Of a stretch of DNA of 64,000 bases, positions 40,263 through 49,815 are shown in pieces; positions within the stretch are counted from its first letter, which is position 1, and each line of letters opens with the position of its first letter. A program made the translations under genes and the position numbers. The stretch is from Microvirga sp. BSC39 (GTDB taxonomy: Bacteria; Pseudomonadota; Alphaproteobacteria; Rhizobiales; Beijerinckiaceae): the NCBI RefSeq assembly GCF_000739015.1, contig NZ_JPUG01000077.1, positions 310,001-374,000 on the forward strand. The letters are read 5' to 3'. The notes under the pieces are model-generated. The model ran no database searches. It saw only the letters and a list, made by a program, of their open reading frames with translations, and was not told where the DNA came from.

Positions 40263-43142
40263 TCAGGCGGCCGCCGGGGCAGCTCCCACCAGCTGACGCG
40301 CCTGGAGCGTCGACATGGGCTCGCCGAAGACGGGTCCCTGCGCGTATTCGCAGCCGAGCTGGTAGAGCTCGATCGCCTCGGATTCGCTTTCCGCGCCTTC
40401 CGCCACGATCTCCATGCCGAGCTCATGCGCCATCTTCACGATGGAGCGCAGAATAACCGGCCGTCCATCCGCCATCTGGCGCACGAAGGACTCGTCCACC
40501 TTGATCGTGTCGAACGGGAAACGCTGCAGGTAGGCGAGGGCGGAATAGCCCGTCCCGAAATCGTCGAGCGACAGGCCGGCTCCGAGATCGCGCAGGCGCG
40601 AGAGCATCTGGGCCGAGTATTCCGGGTTCTCCATCACGAGACTTTCCGTCATCTCGATCTTGAGCGTGCCGGGAATGACGCCGGAGCGGGCGATCACCGT
40701 CTTCACGTCCTGCAGCAGGTCGTGCCGCAGCAGGTGGTGGCTCGACATGTTCACGCTGGCGAAGATCGGCGGCTCGACCTCGAGGGCGTTCTGCCACGCA
40801 GCAAGCTCGCGGCCGGTCTGCTCGAGCAGGAACACGCTCAGCTTGACGATGAGCCCGGTCTCCTCGGCAATCGACATGAAGTCCTCGGGGCCAACACGTC
40901 CGAGCCGCGGATGATCCCAGCGCAGCATCGACTCGAAGCCCGCGATGGTCCGGTCTTCCAGGCGCACGATCGGCTTGAACAGCACCTTCATCTCGCCCCT
41001 GTCGAGGGCGTGGCGAAGGTCGGTTTCCATGGTGAAATGATCGCTGCGGTCGGACCGCATGGTGGGCCGGAACACCTCGATCCGGTCGCCGCCGTTGCGC
41101 CGCGCATGGGCCATGGCGATTTCGGCGTTGCGCAACACCTCCTCGCGCCGGGCGGCGATCTGCGGATCGTGAAGCGCGATGCCGATGGATGCGGTGAGGA
41201 AGAACTCGCGCTCCGAGTAGGTGAACGGTGTCGTGACCACGCGCCGGACCATGTCGGCAAACGAGATGATGCGGTCCGTCTCCCGCTCGGACAGCAGGAT
41301 GATCGCGAACTCGTCGCCCGAGATGCGCGCCAGCGTGTCCTGGGGCTTCAGCAGGCGGCTCAGCCGTCGGGACAGAGTCAGCAGGATCGAGTCGCCGGCC
41401 GCATAACCGGCCGTGGCGTTGGCGTCCTTCAGCTTGTCGATGTCGATCACGACAACGGTCGGCCGTAACTTATCGTCCTGGCTCGCAAAGGTGAGAGCCG
41501 CTTCCAGACGGTCATAGAAGAGCTGCCGGTTCGGAAGGCTCGTCAGGTTGTCGTGCACGGCATCGTGCAGGAGACGCTCCTCGGCCGTCTTGCTGTCCAT
41601 GACGTCGGCGAGCGTGCCGACGATGCGCAGCACCTCGCCGTCCGAGCCGATCACCGGGCGGGCTTTGAGGCGGAACCAGTTATGCGCGCCGGTCGACGAG
41701 CGCAGGCGGAAATCCTGGGTCAGGCGGCCACGGCGCTGCTCGATGACGGCATCGAGGGCGAGCCGGTAGCGGTCCTTGTCGAAGGGATGGATCAGGTCGA
41801 GCCAGGCGGAGGCCGGACCCTCCAGCGAGCCGCGCTTCAATCCGAGCTGATGCTCGACCTCGGGGCTGACGAAGATGTTGTCCGACACCACGTCCCAGTC
41901 GAACACGATGTCGCCGGCCCCCGTGAGGGCCAGCGCCCGGCGCTCCGTGTCGTTGACGAAGCCGCGCGCGAACCCGCCGCCGGCGAAGGCATGCTGCATG
42001 ACCGTGAAGCCGATGAGCATGACCACCAGCACAAGGCCGCCGACCAGGGCCGGGGGAACGAGGTCGGAAGAGAGCTGGCCCACAACGGTGAAGCTCGCCG
42101 CCGTCACCCAGGCCACCAGGAGCAGCCAGGTGGGGACGAGCATCACGGCGCGGTCATAGCCGTGCGTCGCCAGATGGATCACGAGCACGAAGCCGATGCC
42201 GGCCACCGCCGCGATCGACATTCGGGCCACGCCCGAGGCCATGGGAGGATCGACGATGGCGAGCGCCACCATCCCTCCGAGGAACAGGAGCCAGAATGCC
42301 GTGACATGGCTGTAGCGCACGTGCCAGCGATTGAGGTTGAGATAGGCGAACAGGAAGACGAGGAGCGTTGCCGAGAGCACCGCCTCGGCGCCGGCGCGAT
42401 AGATCTGCTCGGTAGCCTCGGTGATCGGGAAGACACGCTGGAAGAAGCCGAAATCGATGCAGGCATAGGCCAGCACCGCCCAGGCAAGCGCTGCGGCTGC
42501 CGGGAAGATCAGGGCGCCTTTCACCACGAACACGATGGTGAGGAACAGAGCGAGCAGGCCCGCGATGCCGATGATGATGCCCTTGTAGAGGGTCAGGCCG
42601 TTGACCCGGTCCTTATAGGCGTCCGCATCCCACAGGTGGACCTGGGGCAGGTTGTCGGAGCGCAGCTCCGCCACGAAGGTGACGGTCGTGCCGGGATCCA
42701 GGGTGATGAGGAAGAGGTCGGCATCCTCGCTGTCGTCGCGCTCGGGCCGGATGCCCTGGCTCGCGGTGATCGCCGCGATGCGGGTCGCGCCGAGATCGGG
42801 CCAGATGACCCCGGAGCCGGTGAGGCGGAAATGCGGAGCGACCAGGAGCCGCTCGATCTGCTCGTCGGTATCGTTGGTGAGCGCGAAGACCATCCAGTCC
42901 GGCCTGGTGCCGGTCTCGCGCGCCTTCACGGCGATGCGGCGGACGATGCCGTCCCGTCCTGGCGCCGTGGAAATGCGGATCTCGTCTCCGTCCGAGTTGT
43001 AGCGCTCGATGGCCGGGGTGAGGTCGATGGCCTTCATCTTGGGGTCGACGCGCACGGACTCGACAGCCCAGCCGGCTGTCGGCCAGGCGAGCCCCACGAA
43101 CATCGCCAGGAGAAGCGCTATGGCGAAAGATACGATCCGCAA
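40263..43142 (-). CDS. Membrane GGDEF-EAL protein with variant motifs
   Basis: A 959-residue inner-membrane protein. A signal-like N-terminus (residues 1-26) precedes a periplasmic beta-rich sensor (about 27-180), then about eight helices (185-400) arranged like a 7TMR-DISM region, a PAS domain (about 405-525), GGDEF (530-690) and EAL (700-950). The GGDEF motif is changed to SGDEF and the RxxD inhibitory site is replaced by KPQD. The EAL signature is ESM (GFESMLRW), while DDFGTGYS, EMTES and GAES remain. A phosphodiesterase or degenerate c-di-GMP binder is likely. The start is a TTG at 43142; the ATG at 43103 would shorten the signal. Confidence 0.9.
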   Translation of the reverse strand: MRIVSFAIALLLAMFVGLAWPTAGWAVESVRVDPKMKAIDLTPAIERYNSDGDEIRISTAPGRDGIVRRIAVKARETGTRPDWMVFALTNDTDEQIERLLVAPHFRLTGSGVIWPDLGATRIAAITASQGIRPERDDSEDADLFLITLDPGTTVTFVAELRSDNLPQVHLWDADAYKDRVNGLTLYKGIIIGIAGLLALFLTIVFVVKGALIFPAAAALAWAVLAYACIDFGFFQRVFPITEATEQIYRAGAEAVLSATLLVFLFAYLNLNRWHVRYSHVTAFWLLFLGGMVALAIVDPPMASGVARMSIAAVAGIGFVLVIHLATHGYDRAVMLVPTWLLLVAWVTAASFTVVGQLSSDLVPPALVGGLVLVVMLIGFTVMQHAFAGGGFARGFVNDTERRALALTGAGDIVFDWDVVSDNIFVSPEVEHQLGLKRGSLEGPASAWLDLIHPFDKDRYRLALDAVIEQRRGRLTQDFRLRSSTGAHNWFRLKARPVIGSDGEVLRIVGTLADVMDSKTAEERLLHDAVHDNLTSLPNRQLFYDRLEAALTFASQDDKLRPTVVVIDIDKLKDANATAGYAAGDSILLTLSRRLSRLLKPQDTLARISGDEFAIILLSERETDRIISFADMVRRVVTTPFTYSEREFFLTASIGIALHDPQIAARREEVLRNAEIAMAHARRNGGDRIEVFRPTMRSDRSDHFTMETDLRHALDRGEMKVLFKPIVRLEDRTIAGFESMLRWDHPRLGRVGPEDFMSIAEETGLIVKLSVFLLEQTGRELAAWQNALEVEPPIFASVNMSSHHLLRHDLLQDVKTVIARSGVIPGTLKIEMTESLVMENPEYSAQMLSRLRDLGAGLSLDDFGTGYSALAYLQRFPFDTIKVDESFVRQMADGRPVILRSIVKMAHELGMEIVAEGAESESEAIELYQLGCEYAQGPVFGEPMSTLQARQLVGAAPAAA

Positions 43143-43342
43143 TACTTCGGTCTTTCGTCCGGTACTAAGACAATGGAACAGGATTGGTACCGGTCAGGAG
43201 GCTTGAGAGCAAGGCAGAGCCGGAACAGGCCCCCACTTGTCCGCAGGACTCATTGGTTATTGTTACCATCGGGCCATGGGGTGCGTTTGCGGCGGGATTG
43301 AGGAGAAGCGACCTTGCCCATGGGGCAGGCACGTCAGAAAAA

Positions 43343-44626
43343 TCAGCCGCGCAGCCCTGAGGCGATGTTCTCCAGCGACGGCAGCGCCTTGATGGGGCCT
43401 ATCGCCGCCAGGGTGGGCGCACCCTGCAGGAGCGAGCGGCCCGCCTCGCGCACATGCTCCACCTCGAGGGCGTCGACCTTGCGGACGATCTCCTCGCTGT
43501 CGACCACCCGGCCCCAGGACAGAAGCTGACGGGCCACGCGCTCCATGCGGCCGCCCGGGGTCTCCAGGGCAGTGAGCAGGGCCACCTTCATCTGCGCCTT
43601 GGCGCGGATCAGCTCGACCTCGCTGATATCCTGCGTGGCCTGAACCATGCAGGCGAGCGTCACGTCCATCAGCTCGCGCACGTCGGATCCCGCCGTTCCG
43701 GCGCCGATGCCGAAGAGGCCGCAATCGGAGAAGGGCCAGTGGAAGGAGTCGATGGAATAGGCGAGGCCGCGGGTCTCGCGCACCTCGTGCCAGAGCCGTG
43801 AGGTCAGGCCGCCGCCGAGCATATGGGCGAAGAGATGGGCGGCGTAATAGTTGGGATCCTTGAACGAGAGGCCGGGCAGGCCGAGCACGAGGTTCGCCTG
43901 TTCGAGCTTGCGCGATATCCGCCGCTCGCCGCCGGTATAGCGGCCGGTCTCGGGCTGACGCGCCGGAACAGTCGGCATGGCGCCAAACAGGCGCTCGGCC
44001 AGATCGACGATGCGGGCATGCTCCACGTCGCCGGCTGCGGCCAGCACCATCTTGCCGGGGGTGTATTCCCGCGCCAGGAACGCGCGGATCGTCGCCTCGT
44101 CGAAGCTCTTGATGGTCTCCGGCGTGCCGAGGATCGGGCGGCCGACCGCCTGGCTCGCGAAGGCGGTTTCCATGAAGGCGTCGTAGATGAGATCGTCGGG
44201 CGTGTCCTCGACGGCGGCGTATTCCTGCAGGATCACGCCCTTCTCGCGGGCAAGCTCGCCTGCATCGAAGGCTGAATGGATGAGGATGTCGCCGAGCACG
44301 TCGAGGGCGACGTCCACGTTCTCGCCGAGAACCCGCGCCGTGTAGCTCGTATATTCGACGCTGGTGGCAGCGTTGATATCGCCGCCCACGTTCTCGATGT
44401 CCTCGGCGATCTGGCGGGCGGAGCGTCGGGCCGTGCCCTTGAACGCCATGTGCTCGATCAGATGCGACAGGCCGTGCTCATGCGGCTCTTCGTGGCGCGA
44501 GCCGGTGCCGACCCAGACACCGAGCGTCGCGGTGGCGATCTCGGGCATCCGCTCGGTGGCGACCATGAGGCCGTTGGGCAGGGTGGTGATGTCGATCCGC
44601 TTCTCGCGGACGAAATGCTGGTTCAT
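43343..44626 (-). CDS. M16 zinc metallopeptidase (processing-peptidase-like)
   Basis: A 427-residue protease with the inverted zinc motif H55-L-I-E58-H59 (HLIEH) and the third ligand E135 in ILQEY, 76 residues after H59 as expected. Length and similarity fit the mitochondrial processing peptidase beta-like group of Alphaproteobacteria. It likely degrades peptides or signal fragments; the substrate is unknown. The start overlaps the thrC stop by 4 bp (ATGA), so it is co-translated with thrC, a linkage common in this order. Confidence 0.95.
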   Translation of the reverse strand: MNQHFVREKRIDITTLPNGLMVATERMPEIATATLGVWVGTGSRHEEPHEHGLSHLIEHMAFKGTARRSARQIAEDIENVGGDINAATSVEYTSYTARVLGENVDVALDVLGDILIHSAFDAGELAREKGVILQEYAAVEDTPDDLIYDAFMETAFASQAVGRPILGTPETIKSFDEATIRAFLAREYTPGKMVLAAAGDVEHARIVDLAERLFGAMPTVPARQPETGRYTGGERRISRKLEQANLVLGLPGLSFKDPNYYAAHLFAHMLGGGLTSRLWHEVRETRGLAYSIDSFHWPFSDCGLFGIGAGTAGSDVRELMDVTLACMVQATQDISEVELIRAKAQMKVALLTALETPGGRMERVARQLLSWGRVVDSEEIVRKVDALEVEHVREAGRSLLQGAPTLAAIGPIKALPSLENIASGLRG

Positions 44627-46038
44627 GCGGCAGCGCCTTTGACCGCCCGCGCGCGCTCGCGGATGAAGCGCTCGACCGCAGCCTGATCGTTGGGAAGAAC
44701 CGTGAAGCTCTCCTGCCGCTCCATCAGATCAGCCATGTGCGGCGGAAGTGCGGGGCGCACCCCTGTCGCGCGTTCCACTGCGTCCGGGAACTTTGCCGGG
44801 TGGGCGGTGGACAGAGCAACCACGGGCGTTTCGGGATCCTGCTTCAACAGGGCGCGGCCGGCGCGGGTGCCGACGGCGCTGTGCGGGTCGAGCACGTAGC
44901 CGGTGCTGCGATAGGTCTCGGCCATCTCGGCGATCACGTTGTCCTCGTCAACGGCTTGGGCCGCAAACTCCTCGCGGATGCGCGCGAGCGGCTCCGCGTC
45001 GATGAGGAAGGCGCGGGACTGGTGGAGGCTCGCCATGAGGCGGCGAACCGCCTCGCCGTTGCGGCCGTAAGCCTCGAACAGCAGGCGCTCGAAGTTCGAC
45101 GAGATCTGGATGTCCATGGACGGCGAGGTCGTGGGATGCACGCCCTTCATTTCGTAGGTGCCGGATCCCAGCGTGCGGGCCAGGATATCGTTGGCGTTGG
45201 TGCCGATCATCAGCCGGTCGACCGGAAGCCCCATGCGCTTGGCCACCCAGCCGGCGAGGATGTCGCCGAAATTGCCCGTGGGCACGGAGAACGAGACGGG
45301 GCGGTGAGGGGCGCCCAGGGCAACCGCGGCGGTGAAATAGTAGACGACTTGCGCCGCCACGCGGGTCCAGTTGATGGAGTTGACCCCTGAGAGCTGCAGC
45401 TCGTCGCGGAAGCGGGCATGGTTGAACATGCCCTTCACCATAGTCTGGCAGTCGTCGAAGGTGCCTTCCACCGCGAGCGCATGGACGTTGGGCGAGGCGA
45501 CGGTGGTCATCTGCCGGCGCTGCACGTCCGACACGCGGCCATGCGGGTAGAGGATGAAGATGTCGACCTGATCGAGGCCCTTGAAGGCCTCCACGGCCGC
45601 GCTGCCGGTGTCGCCGGACGTCGCGCCCACGATGGTCGCGCGGGCCCCGCGGGCTTTGAGCACGTGATCCATCAGCCGCCCGAGCAGCTGCATGGCTACG
45701 TCCTTGAAGGCGAGCGTGGGGCCGTGGAAAAGCTCGAGCACGAAAAGGTTGTCGCCAAGCTGGGTCAGCGGGCAGACGGCCGCGTGACGGAACGAGGCGT
45801 AGGACTCGTCGATCATGCGCGAAAGCGCTGCTTCCGGAATGTCGCCGTCAACGAGCGGCCCGAGCACGGCTTTCGCCACTTCGGCGTAGGGTTTCCCGGC
45901 AAAGCCGCGGATCGTCTCAGCCGTCAGGGTCGGCCAGCTTTGCGGCAGATAGAGGCCGCCGTCCCGGGCGAGGCCGGTCAGCAGGGCGTCAGTGAAACCG
46001 AGCGCCGGGGCTTCCCCCCGGGTCGAGACATGGAGCAC
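44623..46038 (-). CDS. thrC: Threonine synthase
   Basis: A 471-residue PLP enzyme that converts O-phosphohomoserine to threonine. K112 (LAFKDVAMQ) is the PLP Schiff-base lysine; SGDTGSAAVEAF binds the phosphate group and GNFGDILAG is the glycine-rich loop. The GTG at 46038 was chosen because AGGAG lies 7 bases upstream and it matches the usual start (LHVSTRGEAPALGF); an ATG at 46068 is in frame but has no ribosome binding site. The substrate comes from thrB at 36590-37555. Confidence 0.95.
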   Translation of the reverse strand: MLHVSTRGEAPALGFTDALLTGLARDGGLYLPQSWPTLTAETIRGFAGKPYAEVAKAVLGPLVDGDIPEAALSRMIDESYASFRHAAVCPLTQLGDNLFVLELFHGPTLAFKDVAMQLLGRLMDHVLKARGARATIVGATSGDTGSAAVEAFKGLDQVDIFILYPHGRVSDVQRRQMTTVASPNVHALAVEGTFDDCQTMVKGMFNHARFRDELQLSGVNSINWTRVAAQVVYYFTAAVALGAPHRPVSFSVPTGNFGDILAGWVAKRMGLPVDRLMIGTNANDILARTLGSGTYEMKGVHPTTSPSMDIQISSNFERLLFEAYGRNGEAVRRLMASLHQSRAFLIDAEPLARIREEFAAQAVDEDNVIAEMAETYRSTGYVLDPHSAVGTRAGRALLKQDPETPVVALSTAHPAKFPDAVERATGVRPALPPHMADLMERQESFTVLPNDQAAVERFIRERARAVKGAAA

Positions 46039-46113
46039 AGGCGATCTCCTGGAAATTCGGCCGGACATTATGGATATGGACCGGACACGGCAAGCCGCAT
46101 CCGGTCGCAGAGT

Positions 46114-46644
46114 TCAAGGTTTTATTCTGGCCATCACATAGGCATCGACGAAGGCACCGCCCCGGAAGGCGAAATCCCTGTGCGTGCCCTCGATGTCGAA
46201 ACCGTTGCGCTTGTAGAGTGCGATCGCCGGCGCGTTGTCCACATAGACGGTGAGCTCGATCCGCCTCAGGTTCATCCAGTCGTCGGCGATCATGATGAGT
46301 TCGCGCAGCAGCCGTGAGCCAATGCCCCGGCCGTGGAAGTCGTCATGCAGGCCCATGCCGAGATAGGCCACGTGGGCGCGCCGCCCCTGATAACGCTCGA
46401 AGCCGCCGCTGCCGATGATCCGGCCGTCTTTCTCCACGACGAGGCTGACATTGTTGGATGGGTTGATGCCCTCGAGCCATTTCCGGGTGGCTTCGGGCGT
46501 CTGGTGGGGCAGGCGCAGGGTGCCCCAGCGATAGCCGGGCATGTTGCCTAAGTCGGCGATGCCTTCGCAGTCGCTCGGCCGCGCCGCGCGGATGACGATG
46601 TCATCGGCGGGACTGGGTGGGTGAATGTCTGGCTGGATGTCCAT
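46114..46644 (-). CDS. GNAT-family N-acetyltransferase
   Basis: A 176-residue acetyltransferase. Acetyl-CoA binding shows in LGMGLHDDFHGRGIGSRLLREL (the R/Q-x-x-G-x-G/A loop, about residues 100-121), and the typical C-terminal motif reads ELTVYVDNAPAIALYKRNGFDIEG. The ATG at 46644 has GAGGAG 7 bases upstream; the longer frame to 46773 lacks family similarity. The acceptor cannot be named. It stands 75 bp upstream of the thrC start region on the same strand, downstream of surf1. Confidence 0.9.
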   Translation of the reverse strand: MDIQPDIHPPSPADDIVIRAARPSDCEGIADLGNMPGYRWGTLRLPHQTPEATRKWLEGINPSNNVSLVVEKDGRIIGSGGFERYQGRRAHVAYLGMGLHDDFHGRGIGSRLLRELIMIADDWMNLRRIELTVYVDNAPAIALYKRNGFDIEGTHRDFAFRGGAFVDAYVMARIKP

Positions 46645-46857
46645 GTCGCTCTCCTCTGGATGAGGCGGAGGCGAACGGAACTCTTCCAAGAAGCCCTGCT
46701 CGTCTCCGCAGGGCTCGGGAATATGCTCGACGCTTGTTCTAGACGCGCAAAGCCTCTCCCGTACGCCCTGCAAGGCGCATGGTGAGATGGGTTACGGTCG
46801 TGAGAAGCGTGAACATACCGGCCAGTGTAGTTGAGCTCGGCCGAAATGACAAACGTC

Positions 46858-47625
46858 CTATTTCAGCTCGGCTGAATCCAGCCCCTTCAGGCGCCGCCAG
46901 GCGAAGGCCGCAAAGACGCCGATCAGGGTCAGGGCAATGCCGTACCAGGTGATCGCATATTGCAGATGGCTGTTCGGCAGGGTCAGGGGCGTCTGCCCGC
47001 CCCGGGGCCAGCCGCCGGGATTGGGACTCGCATCGGCGTCGATCAGGAAGGGCGCAACCCGGTCGAGCCTGTGGGCGGCCGCCATGGCCTGAGGGTCGCG
47101 GGCAAACCATTGGTTGCGGGCGGGATCGTCATCGGGCGTGAATGAATTGCGCGTTTCCGGCGCCCGCACGAGGCCGGTGATCGCGACCTCGCCCTTGGGC
47201 TGGCTCTCGGGGCGATGCGCGGGATCCCGCAGCTCTGTCGGCACGAACCCACGATTGACCATCACGATGGCGCCGGTGGCAAGCTTCAGGGGCGTGATCA
47301 GGTAATAGCCCTGGATCGGTGCTCCCTGCCGCTCGCCGCGGGCGAGGCCATAGACCGGAGCTTCGAACTCATGGAGGAAGGTGCCGGTCACCCGCACCTT
47401 TCGGAACTCGTCTTGATCGGCGCGCCAAGTGGGCCAATCCGCCTCCGGCAGGATGGCTCCGGGCTCGCCATAGGCGCGGGTCTCGATCTGCGCGATCAGG
47501 TCTTCCTTCCAGGCCTTGCGCTGGAGCTGCCAGGTGCCGAGGCCGATCAGGATGGCAAGCGCCACGAGGGCCGCCAAGCCCGGGATGATCAGGGATCGGC
47601 CATTGTGCAGACGGGAGGCGCTCAC
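46858..47625 (-). CDS. SURF1-family cytochrome oxidase assembly protein
   Basis: A 255-residue inner-membrane protein with one helix at each end (LIIPGLAALVALAILIGLGTW near residues 11-32 and YAITWYGIALTLIGVFAAFAW near 228-248) around a periplasmic domain, the SURF1 plan. It helps insert heme a into CoxA. The GTG at 47625 overlaps the DUF983 stop by 4 bp (GTGA); an open frame extends upstream in the DUF983 region but is antisense to nothing useful and without similarity. It closes the cox gene cluster. Confidence 0.93.
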   Translation of the reverse strand: MSASRLHNGRSLIIPGLAALVALAILIGLGTWQLQRKAWKEDLIAQIETRAYGEPGAILPEADWPTWRADQDEFRKVRVTGTFLHEFEAPVYGLARGERQGAPIQGYYLITPLKLATGAIVMVNRGFVPTELRDPAHRPESQPKGEVAITGLVRAPETRNSFTPDDDPARNQWFARDPQAMAAAHRLDRVAPFLIDADASPNPGGWPRGGQTPLTLPNSHLQYAITWYGIALTLIGVFAAFAWRRLKGLDSAELK

Positions 47626-47993
47626 TTCTCGAAGCGTCCTTCCTCGGCCTTGTGGTGGTACTGCAGGTTCATCAGAACGCCCTTGAGCGGCCTCACCAGG
47701 AGGAGGCTCAAAACGATGCTCAAAATCGTCCACATGACGAGATGAAGCCAGATCGGCGGCTCGTAGGTGAACTCGACCCACAGGGCGAGGGCCACCACAA
47801 AGATGCCGACAAAGGACATGACGAAGAAAGCCGGGCCATCGCCCGTGTCGGTAAAGGCGAGGTCGAGGCCGCAGACCTCGCATTTCGGCTGCACCGTGAG
47901 GAAGCCCTTGAACACATGTCCCTTGCCGCAGCGGGGGCACAGCCCCTTGAGGCCGGTGGTGATGGGCGAGGGTGCGGAGGGATCGTGAGCCAC
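47622..47993 (-). CDS. DUF983 membrane protein
   Basis: A 123-residue protein with an N-terminal zinc-ribbon-like cysteine set (CPRCGKGHVFKGF and CEVCGLDL; four cysteines at about 19-45) followed by two membrane helices (FFVMSFVGIFVVALALWVEF; LVMWTILSIVLSLLLV). DUF983 genes usually lie between coxC and surf1 in Alphaproteobacteria and are thought to assist oxidase assembly. The GTG at 47993 has GGAG 7 bases upstream. The 3' end overlaps surf1 by 4 bp. Confidence 0.88.
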   Translation of the reverse strand: MAHDPSAPSPITTGLKGLCPRCGKGHVFKGFLTVQPKCEVCGLDLAFTDTGDGPAFFVMSFVGIFVVALALWVEFTYEPPIWLHLVMWTILSIVLSLLLVRPLKGVLMNLQYHHKAEEGRFEK

Positions 47994-48058
47994 GGCTTTT
48001 CTCCAGATTGGGCCGGTAGGGCTGACCGATAGATGGTGACGGAGCCCGAAAATGCGAA

Positions 48059-48078
48059 GGGCGGCCGTGAAGCCGCCC
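48059..48078. terminator. Stem-loop between coxC and DUF983 gene
   Basis: GGGCGGC, 6-base loop, GCCGCCC: a 7-bp perfect stem in the 112-bp gap downstream of coxC. There is no clear T run on the minus strand, so it may be a processing or partial termination site rather than a true terminator. Confidence 0.45.
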
Positions 48079-48105
48079 CTGCTGATTTGCCGTTCGATGT
48101 GCGGA

Positions 48106-48969
48106 TCAGTGACCGCCGCCGGCCACTGGTCCGCCGTAGCCCCACACATAGATGGCGGCGAAGAGGAAGAGCCACACCACGTCGACGAAGTGCCAGTACC
48201 AGGCTGCGAACTCGAAGCCGAGATGCTGCTGGGGCGTGAACTCGCCGCGATAGGCGCGCAGCAGGCAGACGGCCAGGAAGATCGTGCCGATGATCACGTG
48301 CGCGCCGTGGAAGCCCGTCGCCATGAAGAAAGTGGCGCCGTAGATGTTGCCCCCGAAGTCGAAGGCAGCGTGGCTGTACTCGTAGGCCTGAACGAAGCTG
48401 AAGACGATGCCCAGGATCACCGTGAGCCACAGGCCCATCTTCAGGCCCTGGCGGTCGTTGTGCAGGAGCGCGTGGTGCGCCCAGGTGACCGTGGTGCCGG
48501 AGGTGAGCAGGATCAGGGTGTTGAGAAGCGGCAGGTGCCAGGGATCGAAGGTCTCGATGCCCTTCGGGGGCCAGACGCCGCCGAGCGCCTCGACGCGGGA
48601 GTAGAGCTGCGGATCGTTGGCGTAGAGGGCTGCATCGAAATAGGCCCAGAACCAGGCGGCGAAGAACATCACCTCGGAGGCGATGAACATGATCATGCCG
48701 TAGCGGTGGTGAAGCTGGACCACGCGGGTGTGCGAGCCGGTATTGGCCTCCTTCACCACGTCGGTCCACCAGGCCACCATGGTGTAGAGAACGCCGATGA
48801 TGCCCGCGCCGAAGACGATGGGACCGAGGTCCATGCCGGCGATATGAATGTCCTTCCACCAGGTCACGAACCCGGCTGCCATCAGGAAGGCGCTGACCGC
48901 GCCGATGAGCGGCCACGGGCTCGGTTCAAGGATGTGGTAGTCGTGGTTCTTGGCGTGGGCCTCGGCCAT
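48106..48969 (-). CDS. coxC: Cytochrome c oxidase subunit III
   Basis: A 287-residue inner-membrane protein with seven helices. Typical features are FIASEVMFFAAWFWAYF (helix III), TWAHHALLHNDR and the C-terminal WHFVDVVWLFLFAAIYVWG. Subunit III stabilises the aa3-type oxidase. It follows ctaG in the cluster and precedes DUF983 and surf1. Confidence 0.97.
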   Translation of the reverse strand: MAEAHAKNHDYHILEPSPWPLIGAVSAFLMAAGFVTWWKDIHIAGMDLGPIVFGAGIIGVLYTMVAWWTDVVKEANTGSHTRVVQLHHRYGMIMFIASEVMFFAAWFWAYFDAALYANDPQLYSRVEALGGVWPPKGIETFDPWHLPLLNTLILLTSGTTVTWAHHALLHNDRQGLKMGLWLTVILGIVFSFVQAYEYSHAAFDFGGNIYGATFFMATGFHGAHVIIGTIFLAVCLLRAYRGEFTPQQHLGFEFAAWYWHFVDVVWLFLFAAIYVWGYGGPVAGGGH

Positions 48970-49037
48970 TTCGTGTCGTCTCCGTGCCTCGAAGGTGAAC
49001 TCGCTTTAGGACGTTTCCGCCCAGCTTGTCACGTGTC

Positions 49038-49628
49038 TTATTGAGCGATGGGTGTGGTGGATGATGTCACCTCCGCCACCGGCTTGCCCCCCTTGGAGGG
49101 GAAGTAGGTGTAGGAGAGGGTGATGGATGAAAGGTCCTTCACGTCCCGATCCTCTGCCAGGCGGGGATCGACGTAGAAGACGACCGCGGATTCCAGGGTT
49201 TCGCCCGGCTGCAGGGTCTGCTCCGTGAAGCAGAAGCATTCGAGCTTGGAGAAATAGGTGCCGGCAAGGTCGGGCTGCACGTTGTAGGTGGCAATGCCCG
49301 TGCTCGGCTTATCGCCCTTGTTGGTGACCTTGTAGAGGACCGTCGTGGTCTCGCCGAGCTTGACCTTGACCTCCGGCGTCTCCGGCGAGAAGCGCCAGTT
49401 CAAGCCGGGCGCCACATTGGAGTCGAAGCGGACGGAAATCGTCCGGTCCATCACCTGCGAGCCATTGCTGTCGACGGCGACCGGAATGCCCCCGAAACCG
49501 GTGACCTTGCAGAAAAGGTCGTAGAGGGGCACGGATGCGTAAGCCAAGCCAACCATGCCCACGACGATACCGACGCAGGCGAAGGCCGTGCGATGCATCT
49601 TGCGTTGGATGTGCGGGTTCTCAGCCAT
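49038..49628 (-). CDS. ctaG: Cytochrome oxidase assembly protein CtaG (Cox11)
   Basis: A 196-residue protein with one N-terminal membrane helix (FACVGIVVGMVGLAYASV) and a periplasmic copper-binding domain. The copper-delivery motif is CFCFTEQTLQPGE. Cox11/CtaG inserts copper into the CuB site of CoxA. The ATG at 49628 has GAGG six bases upstream; an ATG at 49646 is in frame. It lies 21 bp downstream of a small membrane-protein gene. Confidence 0.95.
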   Translation of the reverse strand: MAENPHIQRKMHRTAFACVGIVVGMVGLAYASVPLYDLFCKVTGFGGIPVAVDSNGSQVMDRTISVRFDSNVAPGLNWRFSPETPEVKVKLGETTTVLYKVTNKGDKPSTGIATYNVQPDLAGTYFSKLECFCFTEQTLQPGETLESAVVFYVDPRLAEDRDVKDLSSITLSYTYFPSKGGKPVAEVTSSTTPIAQ

Positions 49629-49649
49629 GTCAGACCTCAATGTCAAACC

Positions 49650-49811
49650 TCACATGGGACGCTGCAGGACGCCCGGTCCGAGCTTCGCGATCGTGACCAC
49701 GTAGAACAGCACCACGAGAGTGCCCAGGGTGAGCGCCAGGGCAAGCGAACGGGTGCGCCGCCGCTTCTGTTCCTCGGGGGTCAGGCTCTGGGATGGTTTG
49801 CGATCCGCCAT
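49650..49811 (-). CDS. Small single-pass membrane protein in cox cluster (CoxF-like)
   Basis: A 53-residue protein with a basic N-terminus (EEQKRRRTRSLALALTL) and one membrane helix (LGTLVVLFYVVTIAKLG). The ATG follows the ctaB stop by 4 bp and the gene lies between ctaB and ctaG, where many Alphaproteobacteria carry a short ORF sometimes called coxF. It may be an oxidase assembly or stability factor, inferred from location. Confidence 0.7.
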   Translation of the reverse strand: MADRKPSQSLTPEEQKRRRTRSLALALTLGTLVVLFYVVTIAKLGPGVLQRPM

Positions 49812-49815
49812 GGGC

